16,562 nucleotides of DNA, taken from Paracoccaceae bacterium (lineage in GTDB: Bacteria > Pseudomonadota > Alphaproteobacteria > Rhodobacterales > Rhodobacteraceae). The notes beneath the pieces were generated by a model. The model saw only the letters and a list, made by a program, of their open reading frames with translations, had not been told where the DNA came from and made no database searches. The translations under genes were made by a program, and so were the position numbers. The DNA lies in NCBI GenBank assembly GCA_027069385.1, contig JALXER010000238.1:1-16562 (forward strand). Direction: 5' to 3'. Shown piece by piece: positions 6,505-13,639 of the stretch (position 1 is its first letter; each line of letters begins with the position of its first letter).

Positions 6505-8634
6505 TTATGGCAGGCGCAGGATTTCTTCGCGGCGGCCTTTCTGGATGCGCACCGAGGTTTCGTTAATGGCGACAACGCGCCACCCCGAGAAGCTCTCGCC
6601 GAGTTGCACGCGCACAAAGCGCCCGCCGGAAAGGCGGATGATGGCGCGGCGGGCATCATTGGTGCCGATAATTCCGATCAGGCTGGTTTTGCGCAGGTTG
6701 ATCCCGTTTTCGATCGTGGCCTCGCGCGCCACCGAAGCAGATGTTGGCAGGTTGATGCTTGGCGGATCCTGCGGCACGGGTGGCGCATTGGAGCGCGGCC
6801 GGTTGGACAGCAACTCGGCGATCCGGGCGGCGTTCAGGTTGAACGCGTCATTGCGCGGTTCGGGGCGCAGCACCGTTGCGGGGGCGGCGTTTGACAGCAT
6901 CGGGTCAACCGGTGCGGGCATCTCGATGATGCTTTGCGGTCGCCGGATCGGGCGCAGCCGGATGGCTTCGATCATTTCCGGCGTCAGGTCGGAAACCGGA
7001 ATCGCGGCCATCATTGCCACCCCTTGTTCGGGGATTTCCTGCCCCGAGCGCAGCACCGGCATTTTGTCGGGCAGCCCCTCGACAATCCGGATGCCGGGTT
7101 CTGCCCGGGGGGGCTCACCCTGTGCGACAAGCGGTTCATCCGGCGCGGGCGTTTGGGTGACGGGCGTTTCGACCACCGGTTCGGGTTCGGGCGGGCGATG
7201 ACGGATGGTAAAGGCCGGCCGACCGGCAAAAATTTGTAACCCGCCATTGGCGGCGGGTTCCGACACCGGCAAGACAGGGCGGCGCAAGGGGCGGGGGCTT
7301 GGTTGCCCCTGCAGGATTTGTAACCCGCCATCCGCTGCGGGCGTTTGCGCGACTTCGGGAACGGGCACCTGTTCGGGGATCGGGCGGCCGCTGCGCAATC
7401 TGGGCAACAGGGGCGGCAGCCCCGCAGTGACCTCGACCGGTGGAGCCACCGTCAAATTGACGACCGGCGTCGCCACCCCCAGATCGGCCAGCGGGATACC
7501 GAAACTGCTGGAAACCTCGGCAATTTCGACCGGCGACATCCGGTTGATCAGGGATGGCAATGCCCCGATCTGGAAACGGATCGGAGTCAGCCGGTCGGGC
7601 TGGCGCGCGCGCGCCACTGCCGGATCGGCGGAAAACACCTGCGGTTCGATGGAGGCAAGCCGGGGCAGGGGTGGCTCGGCCACATCAATAGTCAGGTTGA
7701 ACGGGCCGAAATTGGGCACGTCGTCGATGGGTCCGGCTTGCGCCATTGCCTCGATTACCTTGGGGAGATCGGGCCTAACCCATTGTCGGGAAAGGCTGAA
7801 TTCGGCCGTTTCCCCGACCGGCGCTAATGGGGATTGTGTCGCAACCTGTGCGGATGCCGCCGCAACCGGTGCGGGCAATTCAGGGAACGGATCAGGCGTT
7901 GTGCTGGCCGGAATGGCCGCAACGGGGGAAATGACCGGCACCGGCAAGCCCGCTGGCAGGATATTCTGGGCGGAATTATCGGGTGGAATATCGGCCCCGC
8001 GATAGGGGGCCACGTCCTCTACCCGCGGCGAGGAATACCACCAGCTTTGCCAGTCAAGCGTGCTAAAGGCAAACCCGACGGCAACCACCAGCCCCGCCAC
8101 CGAGGCCGCAATCACCCCGTATTTCGCCACGTTCTTGACGTTGGCGGGCATGGTAAAATGCGGTTGATCCACAAATCCGGCCTGCGCCGATCGGGTCGAA
8201 TAGGCGGTGCCGTTAAACCCGTGGCTTTTGGCAAATACCCGCGCCTCGCTCAGGGTGGATTTGCGCACGCCGATCACCGGCCAACTGCCGTCTTCATTTT
8301 GCTCGCCAACCTTTACCTGAAACGCGGCGGCGTTATACGGGGTCAACTCGGCAATCTTTTTTTGTGCTTCGGACTTGCGGGCCGAGTCACTGCCCCCCGA
8401 CAGTTGGATATCGCGGTGAATCACCTGATCGTCGGGCAACCAGATTCGGGTCAGCATTTTACGCCCGTGCAACTTGATCGCCGACGCGCGCATCGCCGCC
8501 ATTTTCTCGCGCAGGGCCGCATCGTCCAGCGAAATGCGGGACATTTCATGCCAGTGGCCGTCAAATGCCAGTTGATGCAAGGCAATACCTTCCATCGACA
8601 TTTCCAGCGCAAGGGGGGGCAACGGTGTTGACAT
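6505..8634 (-). CDS. Single-pass membrane protein with GspL-like N-terminal and PulC/PilP-like C-terminal regions
   Basis: A 709-aa protein with start ATG 8634. A GTG 48 nt upstream is in frame, and neither has a strong ribosome binding site. Residues about 1-165 form a cytoplasmic domain (GIALHQL, LHGRKMLTRIWLPDDQV, IAELTPYNAAAFQVKVGE, WPVIGVRKSTLSEARVFAKSHGF) resembling the actin-like GspL/PilM-type domain found in a Rhodobacterales family. One transmembrane segment lies near 173-193 (VIAASVAGLVVAVGFAFS). About 440 residues of Pro-rich, low-complexity periplasmic linker with internal repeats follow. The C-terminal region (about 640-709; DARRAIIRL, GGRFVRVQLGESFSGWRVVAI, the last residues RREEILRLP) is PulC/PilP-like. 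Relatives of such parts join inner-membrane platforms of type II secretion or pilus machines, but no other secretion genes are nearby, so the role is unknown. It is divergent from the PstS/OmpA fusion gene. Confidence 0.75.
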   Translation of the reverse strand: MSTPLPPLALEMSMEGIALHQLAFDGHWHEMSRISLDDAALREKMAAMRASAIKLHGRKMLTRIWLPDDQVIHRDIQLSGGSDSARKSEAQKKIAELTPYNAAAFQVKVGEQNEDGSWPVIGVRKSTLSEARVFAKSHGFNGTAYSTRSAQAGFVDQPHFTMPANVKNVAKYGVIAASVAGLVVAVGFAFSTLDWQSWWYSSPRVEDVAPYRGADIPPDNSAQNILPAGLPVPVISPVAAIPASTTPDPFPELPAPVAAASAQVATQSPLAPVGETAEFSLSRQWVRPDLPKVIEAMAQAGPIDDVPNFGPFNLTIDVAEPPLPRLASIEPQVFSADPAVARARQPDRLTPIRFQIGALPSLINRMSPVEIAEVSSSFGIPLADLGVATPVVNLTVAPPVEVTAGLPPLLPRLRSGRPIPEQVPVPEVAQTPAADGGLQILQGQPSPRPLRRPVLPVSEPAANGGLQIFAGRPAFTIRHRPPEPEPVVETPVTQTPAPDEPLVAQGEPPRAEPGIRIVEGLPDKMPVLRSGQEIPEQGVAMMAAIPVSDLTPEMIEAIRLRPIRRPQSIIEMPAPVDPMLSNAAPATVLRPEPRNDAFNLNAARIAELLSNRPRSNAPPVPQDPPSINLPTSASVAREATIENGINLRKTSLIGIIGTNDARRAIIRLSGGRFVRVQLGESFSGWRVVAINETSVRIQKGRREEILRLP
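7232..7330. repeat. Direct repeat within the Pro-rich linker coding region
   Basis: An identical 15-mer occurs at 7232-7246 and 7316-7330, 84 nt (28 codons) apart. It encodes two of three related linker units: GGLQILQGQP at about residue 436, GGLQIFAGRP at about 464, and a diverged GIRIVEGLP further on. A second pair, RSGRPIPEQ and RSGQEIPEQ, flanks the set. This looks like internal duplication of a linker cassette. Confidence 0.6.
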
Positions 8635-8937
8635 AAGCGTGAATCGGGCCTGTTTTTGCGGATATTGCTGTTCTAATATCACCGTTGTTTACCAGAGTCA
8701 GGTAAAACCCGACACAACGACCGGTCACGGGCGCGGTTTTTTGCTCAAACCGGATGATGAACGCGCTATAACCGCCTGTTTTAGAACAATTCCGATTTAC
8801 TATAGTCAAATTAAAAGAATGTGTTATGTTGGGCTGGACACGATTTGTTTGGTCGGTTTCGCCCGCGGAATTTTTTGGCGAAAAGTAACGATTTATTTAG
8901 AAACGACACCAATTCTGGTTGGTGATGGGAGGCAAGA
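8635..8937. promoter_or_regulatory. Divergent intergenic region between two envelope genes
   Basis: This 303-nt spacer separates the GspL/PulC-like gene (minus) and the PstS/OmpA gene (plus), and should hold both promoters. I see an AT-rich tract at about 8785-8830 with TATAGT and TTATGT, neither with a convincing -35 box. A 6-bp inverted repeat CGGTTT/AAACCG lies at 8734-8752. A strong GGGAGG at 8927-8932 is the ribosome binding site of the plus-strand gene. No small open reading frame with coding character is evident. Confidence 0.4.
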
Positions 8938-10506
8938 ATGCAAGGAATTAGATCCGCAGCGATTGTGGGCTTATGTGCTCTGTTACAATTTGGTTCGACC
9001 GTTTCGGCTCAGGTTGTCACCTTGAACTCGCAGGACGGATCGATCTCTATCACCGGAAAGTTGCTGGAATTCGACGGCACGAACTATCTGGTTGAATCGG
9101 CCATCGGGCCGATCAACATTGATGCAACAACGGTTGAATGCGTCGGCGATGACTGCCCGCAGCTTTTGTCGTCTTTGAACGAATTCACCATCGCCGGTTC
9201 CGGGGCAATGGGCGCCGATCTTATCCCCACATTGATCGAGGATTTTGCCACTGCAAAGGGCGGCGAGCTGTCGATTGACATCGGCTCCGAAGGGCAAACC
9301 GTGTTTGTGATCACCAATCCCGACGGCACCACCTTTGCCACTATTACCGAAACCACCGGCAGTTCCGATAACGCCTTTGCGGCGCTTGCCAATGAAACCG
9401 CCACCATCGGCATGTCGACCCGCCCCGCCAGCGAGCAGGAAATTATCTCGTTTTCGAATGACGGTCACGGCCTGCTGACCGACGCCGATCAGGAACGTAT
9501 TCTGGCCATTGACGGGGTGATTGTGGTGGTGAACCGCGACAATCCGGTTCGCTCGCTAACGCTGGAGCAGGTGGCCCAGGTCTTTGCCGGTGAAATCACC
9601 AACTGGTCCGAACTGGGGGGGGGTGATGCGCCGATTACGCTGATCCGTCGCGGTGCGGATTCCGGCACCAATACCGTGTTCAATTCGGCGGTGATGACAC
9701 CCGCGCGGCTGGCCCTGTCCGGCGCGGCGCTCATTCAGGACAGCAACGCCAATGTGGCGGATATGGTCGCACAGGATCCAAATGCCATCGGTGTTACCAG
9801 CTATGCGCAAGAACGTAACGCCCGCGCCCTGTCGCTGGAAATGGTTTGCGGACAGATCAGCCCGCCCACCCACTTTTCTATCCAGACCGAGGAATACCCG
9901 CTGTCGCGCCGTCTGTACCTGTACCTGAATGCCGGACCGCGCCCCGAAGTGGCCGAGGAATTCCTGACCTATCTTGCCACGGACGCCGCGCAAAATCTGG
10001 TCGAAAATACCGGCTTTGTCGGGCAGCGATTTACCCGCCGGAACCTGAATGAACAGGGTGACAGAATTGCCTATGCCATTATCAAGGCGGGCGGTGGCTC
10101 GGGGGCGCTGGCGCGCCTGCAACGGATGATCGCCGATCTGGTCGGGGCCGAACGCCTGTCGCTGACCTACCGGTTTATTCCGGGCACCTCGTCGCTGGAC
10201 AACCGGGCGCTGGACGATGTGCAGCGCATGGCGCATCTGATCAGGTCGGGGGCATTTGACGGGCGCGAGATCATGGTGCTGGGCTTTACCGACAATATCG
10301 GCGTGGATAGCGAAATCCAGCGCCTGTCGCTGGTGCGCGCCCAGCAGGTTGCCGAGGCAATCTCGCTGGCCACCGGCCCCGAGGCCATGGCCAACGTGGT
10401 GCTGACACCGGTGGGTAACGGCAAGCTGTCGCCGCTTGCCTGCAACGAAACCCCCGCAGGCCGCGAGGTCAACCGGCGCGTCGAACTCTGGCTGCGGGCG
10501 CAATAG
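8938..10506 (+). CDS. PstS-like periplasmic binding protein fused to OmpA peptidoglycan-binding domain
   Basis: A 522-aa exported protein. GGGAGG 5 nt before the ATG fixes the start. The signal peptide is about 1-24, cleaved near VSA|QVV. A short beta-rich N-terminal segment (LNSQDGSISITGKLLEFDG ... CVGDDCPQ) is followed by a phosphate-binding-protein-like domain (about 78-365) with VNRDNPVRSLTLEQVAQVF, GEITNWSELGG and RRGADSGTN (Asp241-Thr244), the pattern of PstS-type anion ligands. From about 405 to 522 lies an OmpA-C-like domain with GFTDNIGVD (Asp452) and NRRVEL (Arg513/514), the residues that usually hold diaminopimelate of peptidoglycan. The fusion would anchor a solute-binding domain to the cell wall. 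No pstCAB or phoU genes are adjacent, so a sensing or scavenging role is as likely as ABC transport. Confidence 0.9.
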   Translation: MQGIRSAAIVGLCALLQFGSTVSAQVVTLNSQDGSISITGKLLEFDGTNYLVESAIGPINIDATTVECVGDDCPQLLSSLNEFTIAGSGAMGADLIPTLIEDFATAKGGELSIDIGSEGQTVFVITNPDGTTFATITETTGSSDNAFAALANETATIGMSTRPASEQEIISFSNDGHGLLTDADQERILAIDGVIVVVNRDNPVRSLTLEQVAQVFAGEITNWSELGGGDAPITLIRRGADSGTNTVFNSAVMTPARLALSGAALIQDSNANVADMVAQDPNAIGVTSYAQERNARALSLEMVCGQISPPTHFSIQTEEYPLSRRLYLYLNAGPRPEVAEEFLTYLATDAAQNLVENTGFVGQRFTRRNLNEQGDRIAYAIIKAGGGSGALARLQRMIADLVGAERLSLTYRFIPGTSSLDNRALDDVQRMAHLIRSGAFDGREIMVLGFTDNIGVDSEIQRLSLVRAQQVAEAISLATGPEAMANVVLTPVGNGKLSPLACNETPAGREVNRRVELWLRAQ

Positions 10507-10655
10507 GGGGCGCACGCGTCCGGTCGGGTTTGCTGGAATTTGCACAAAATACGCGGCGTTAACCCTGCACCAAAACCCGCTTTTTTCAGGTTGATCCGGA
10601 ATTGTCGCCGCTCCGACCGTGCGACCCTTGTCCGCATGACCGCCGAGCGAAGCGA

Positions 10656-10715
10656 GGCCCGGCCCAAAGGGAAGGGGTGAAATGCCTTGGCATTTCCGCC
10701 CCTGTACTGCGGGAG
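10656..10715. repeat. Palindromic module, copy 2
   Basis: The 13-mer GGCCCGGCCCAAA (10656-10668) is identical to copy 1 and is followed after one base by GGAAG, a stem GAAATGCC/GGCATTTC with outer GGGG/CCCC (10674-10702), and TGCGGGAG (10708-10715). Block order and spacing match 6433-6489, while the hairpin arms are different bases; that suggests compensatory change keeping the fold. A CGCATG..GACCG stretch also lies shortly before both copies. Confidence 0.55.
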
Positions 10716-10737
10716 CGCCCCGGGAAAGAGGCGCTCC
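10712..10737. terminator. Hairpin next to the metY-type stop, possible terminator
   Basis: GGAGCGCC (10712-10719) pairs with GGCGCTCC (10730-10737) around a 10-nt loop, 8 nt beyond the minus-strand stop at 10745. No T-run follows on either strand, so if it terminates transcription it is not by the classic U-tract mechanism. Confidence 0.4.
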
Positions 10738-10744
10738 GGCGGGG

Positions 10745-12028
10745 TTATGCGGTTGCGACGCTCAGGGCCTGATCCAGATCGCGGATCAGGTCGTCGGGGT
10801 CCTCTAGGCCGATGCTCAGGCGTACCACGCTGGCCCCGGCTCCGGCGGCATCCTGCTGCTCGGGGGTCAATTGCCGGTGGGTGGTAGAGGCGGAATGGAT
10901 GATCAGGCTGCGGGTGTCGCCCAGATTGGCCACATGGCTGAAAATCTGCACCGTATCGACCAGCTTGACGCAAGCCTCGTAACCGCCCTTGACCGCAAAG
11001 GTAAACAACGCCCCGACCCCTTTGGGATACAGCGCCGCCGCGCGCGCCGCATAGGGCGAGGAGGGCAGGCCGGCATAGGTGACATAGTCCACCCGCTCGT
11101 CATTTTCCAGCCACGCCGCCACCTTGACGGCATTTTCCACATGCCGCTGCATGCGCAGGCTAAGGGTCTCTATCCCCAGCATGGTGTAATGGGCCGCCTG
11201 CGGGTTCAGGGTCATGCCCAGATCGCGCAAGCCAATGGCGATGCCGTGAAAGGTAAAGGCCAGATTGCCAAAGGTCTCGTGGAACTTCAGGCCGTGATAG
11301 GCCGGTTCGGGCTGGCTTAGCGACGGGAACTTGTCACTGGCCGACCAGTTGAAATTGCCGCTATCGACCACCACGCCACCGGTTACCGTGCCGTTGCCGG
11401 TCAGGTATTTGGTCATCGAGTGCACCACCAGCGTTGCGCCCATTTCGATCGGTTTGCACAGATAGGGCGTGGCCAGCGTGTTATCGACGATCAGCGGAAT
11501 ACCCGCCGCATCGGCAATCGCCGCCATAGCCGGAATATCCGTCAGATAGCCGCCGGGGTTTGAAATGCTCTCACAGAAAACCGCCTTGGTTCTGTCGTCA
11601 ATCGCCGCCTTGACCGCATCGGTATCGTCAAAGTCGATAAAGGTGGCCGACCAGCCAAAACGCTTTATGGTCTGGCTGAACTGGGTGATGGACCCGCCAT
11701 AAAGCCGCGTTGAAACCACCACATTATCGCCCGGCATCATCAGCGGAAACAGCGCCATGATCTGCGCCGCGTGACCGCTAGAGCAGCAAACCGCCCCCGC
11801 CCCCCCTTCCAGCGTTGCCACACGTTCCTGCAAGGCGGCGACGGTGGGGTTGGTCAGGCGCGAATAGATATAGCCGACCTCTTGCAGGTTGAACAGCGCC
11901 GCCGCGTGGTCGGCATCGCGAAACACATAGGCGGTGGTCTGGTAGATCGGGGTCTGGCGCGCCCCCGTGGCCGGATCGGGCCGCGCACCGGCGTGAATCT
12001 GCAACGTGTCAAAACCGTATTCAGTCAT
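10745..12028 (-). CDS. metY: O-acetylhomoserine sulfhydrylase (PLP-dependent, MetY-type)
   Basis: A 427-aa enzyme of the Cys/Met-metabolism PLP family, of the length usual for O-acetylhomoserine aminocarboxypropyltransferases. The start ATG 12028 is preceded by TGGAGC at suitable spacing; an ATG 12 nt upstream lacks this. Signature regions: GFDTLQIHAG and PIYQTTAYVF at the N-terminus, YSRLTNPT, SSGHAAQIMA (phosphate-binding loop region), VDNTLATPYLCKPIEMGA, and HSMTKYLTGNG with Lys207 as the PLP-binding lysine; the C-terminus has SIGLEDPDDLIRDLDQAL. The reaction joins O-acetylhomoserine and sulfide to homocysteine and acetate, in the cytoplasm, feeding methionine synthesis. Related sulfhydrylases for O-succinylhomoserine (MetZ) are close, but the length and GFDTLQIHAG start favour MetY. 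No SAM riboswitch could be recognised in the 109-nt upstream spacer. Confidence 0.92.
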   Translation of the reverse strand: MTEYGFDTLQIHAGARPDPATGARQTPIYQTTAYVFRDADHAAALFNLQEVGYIYSRLTNPTVAALQERVATLEGGAGAVCCSSGHAAQIMALFPLMMPGDNVVVSTRLYGGSITQFSQTIKRFGWSATFIDFDDTDAVKAAIDDRTKAVFCESISNPGGYLTDIPAMAAIADAAGIPLIVDNTLATPYLCKPIEMGATLVVHSMTKYLTGNGTVTGGVVVDSGNFNWSASDKFPSLSQPEPAYHGLKFHETFGNLAFTFHGIAIGLRDLGMTLNPQAAHYTMLGIETLSLRMQRHVENAVKVAAWLENDERVDYVTYAGLPSSPYAARAAALYPKGVGALFTFAVKGGYEACVKLVDTVQIFSHVANLGDTRSLIIHSASTTHRQLTPEQQDAAGAGASVVRLSIGLEDPDDLIRDLDQALSVATA

Positions 12029-12137
12029 TGTATGCTCCATTTAAAAAGTCCGGCAAGAGTCTAGCGGCTGTTCATGCCAATTGAAATCCGCATCCGGAAA
12101 TAAAAACCGGTTTTCTGGAACCGTTGCGACAGCGGAA

Positions 12138-12575
12138 TTAATTACAGGTTTGCCGGTACAAATCCGAACCATCATCCCCCATGGCACAAAGCTGGTAGAT
12201 CGATGGAAAAACCATAAACCCGTGCTGGGTATAGCCTCCGTTCAGGCAGGGTGAAAACGGCGCGGCGGCCCGGCTGGCCTCGGCGGTTTCTTCGAAGGCG
12301 AGATATGCTACCCACATATCGGCGGGCCAATAGGATTGGTCGCTGGATATCAGGGCGGTATGCCAGATATCAACGCGGGCGCTGCATTTCTCGCTCCACT
12401 CTGCCGAAAGCGCTGCGATGGTTTCGCGAAACTCCGGCTTTGCCAGATCGGTTTCCTGTGCAACGGCAAGGGTCGCCGGGATGGTACCAACCACAAACAA
12501 ATACCCCTCGAGCATGTCACCGGCCCGTGCCAGCGGGGCAAGAAATGCCATCAGGATAAACAGCAGTTTTTTCAC
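12138..12575 (-). CDS. Small secreted protein with four cysteines, unknown function
   Basis: A 145-aa protein starting at GTG 12575, set by GGAGG five nt upstream and by the clean signal peptide VKKLLFILMAFLAPLARA|GD. The mature part has four Cys (in EKCSAR, SPCLNGG, QLCAMG and the C-terminal QTCN), which suits two disulfide bonds in the periplasm. The C-terminal third is rich in aromatic and Gly residues (YTQHGFMVFPSIYQLC). I recognise no family. The gene stands alone between the VOC-protein gene and the sulfhydrylase gene, all on the minus strand, with 76- and 109-nt gaps, so it may have its own promoter. It may be lineage-restricted. Confidence 0.75.
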   Translation of the reverse strand: MKKLLFILMAFLAPLARAGDMLEGYLFVVGTIPATLAVAQETDLAKPEFRETIAALSAEWSEKCSARVDIWHTALISSDQSYWPADMWVAYLAFEETAEASRAAAPFSPCLNGGYTQHGFMVFPSIYQLCAMGDDGSDLYRQTCN

Positions 12576-12607
12576 GATCCCCTCCAACGTTGACGCATGA
12601 CCCCCAC

Positions 12608-12613
12608 AGTATA
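12608..12613 (-). promoter_or_regulatory. Candidate -10 box for the small secreted protein
   Basis: The minus strand reads TATACT about 33 nt before the GTG start at 12575. The hexamer 17 nt upstream, TTTATA, is a poor -35 match. Weak prediction. Confidence 0.25.
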
Positions 12614-12651
12614 GCCGCCCTTGCGCTGCGTATAAAGACGTTTAAACGGGG

Positions 12652-13044
12652 TTAGGCAACGGGTGCGGCAAAGACCAGCACATGCCCGTCGGGATCAAGG
12701 CTGTAGGCGGCATTATCGCCCCAGTCCTGCGGGGTAAGCGCAAGCAGTTCTTTGGCACCATTTTGCAGGGCGCGGGCGTGATAGGTGAAGGGGTCATCGA
12801 CATGCAGGTACAGCTCGGCGCGCGGAATGCCGGCAGCGGGGGCCAGCGCGGGCAGGGCGTCCCCCAGCAGACGCTCGATCCCCGCAACCGGCATCAGCCC
12901 CAGTTTGGTGCCATTGCCAAGCATGAATTCGGTCATGCCGGGCACGTTCAACGTCGGGCTTAGCTTCAGAACCTGTGCATAAAACGCCGTGCTGGCTGCC
13001 TGATCGGCAACATAAAGGATAAACTGTGTGGTGCTTATGCTCAA
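12652..13044 (-). CDS. VOC-family (glyoxalase/bleomycin-resistance fold) protein
   Basis: A 130-aa protein spanning the two beta-alpha-beta-beta-beta modules of the vicinal oxygen chelate fold: QFILYVADQAASTAFYAQVLKL at the N-terminus, FMLGNGTKLGLMP, then ELYLHVDDPFTYHARALQNGA and DWGDNAAYSLDPDGHVLVFA at the end. The last block, W-G-D...DPDGH, is typical of the family. Specific activity (lactoylglutathione lyase, dioxygenase, resistance protein) cannot be told from sequence. The only sensible start is TTG 13044, with GAGG four nt upstream; no ATG or GTG is available near it. It lies 24 nt behind the CoA-binding-protein gene on the same strand and is probably cotranscribed with it. Confidence 0.85.
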   Translation of the reverse strand: MSISTTQFILYVADQAASTAFYAQVLKLSPTLNVPGMTEFMLGNGTKLGLMPVAGIERLLGDALPALAPAAGIPRAELYLHVDDPFTYHARALQNGAKELLALTPQDWGDNAAYSLDPDGHVLVFAAPVA

Positions 13045-13068
13045 AAAACCTCGGGCCTATGGTTGGTG

Positions 13069-13548
13069 TTACAGCTTTGACGAAATGATTCCGGTATTAA
13101 ACCCGCCTTTGCGCAATTCGCCATACAGGCGCTGGTGTTCGATTTTCGGGCAGCGGTTCATGATCACATCGACTCCGGCGGCGCGCGCTAGTTCGGCGGC
13201 TTCCTCGTTGATAATGCCGATCTGCATCCAGATGGTTTGCAACCCGTGATCCAGCAGCGCATCCAGCGCCTCTTGCACCACCGGCAAAACCTGATCCGAG
13301 CGCCGAAATATGTCCACCATATGCACCGGCTGATCGGCGGGAATTGCCGAAAGCGACGGCTGCACCGTTTCGTTGAACAGGCTTTGATCCGGATAGGCCG
13401 GATTGACCGGAATCACCCGATAGCCGCGCAGGCTAAGATAGCGCCCGACGTAATGCGAGGGCCGGATCGGGTTGGTGGACACCCCCACCGCCGCAATGGT
13501 TTTGGTGCGTTGCAGGATGTCGCGCAGATAGGTATCGGAATAATTCAT
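13069..13548 (-). CDS. CoA-binding-domain protein (YccU-like)
   Basis: A 159-aa Rossmann-fold protein of the CoA_binding_2 type. N-terminal motif TIAAVGVSTNPIRPSHYVG, then YLSLRGYRVIPVNP, VDIFRRSDQVLPVV, TIWMQIGIINEEAAELA and VDVIMNRCPKIEHQRL. These match the pattern of small proteins similar to the CoA-binding domain of succinyl-CoA synthetase. Members bind CoA in the cytoplasm, but their physiological role is not well defined. AGGG six nt before the ATG supports the start. The gene is divergent from the metallopeptidase gene over a 91-nt spacer and leads a two-gene run with the VOC-family protein. Confidence 0.92.
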   Translation of the reverse strand: MNYSDTYLRDILQRTKTIAAVGVSTNPIRPSHYVGRYLSLRGYRVIPVNPAYPDQSLFNETVQPSLSAIPADQPVHMVDIFRRSDQVLPVVQEALDALLDHGLQTIWMQIGIINEEAAELARAAGVDVIMNRCPKIEHQRLYGELRKGGFNTGIISSKL

Positions 13549-13639
13549 ACTTTACCCTAATGCCTCGCCGGTGCCGGTTCCACAAAAAAGCATGCAATCG
13601 TGCGGATTTCTGCTAGGATTGCCCTATTTGGAGGGGACC

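Noticed and set aside
10643..10658. GAGCGAAGCGAGG stretch as a hairpin.
   Set aside because: It does not self-pair; it is a short direct repeat (AGCGA twice).
10167..10973. Minus-strand open frame bridging the 10507-10744 spacer.
   Set aside because: It covers parts of two well-supported genes in other frames, has shadow-type composition, and the spacer is better explained by palindromes.
12029..12137. Possible SAM-type riboswitch before the metY-type gene: GCAACGGTTCC upstream and ATGGAGCA at the ribosome binding site recall parts of the compact SAM/SAH riboswitch.
   Set aside because: The two pieces lie about 85 nt apart instead of within one ~45-nt fold, the middle GGCGUG-type segment is missing, and the SAM-II core is also not recognisable.
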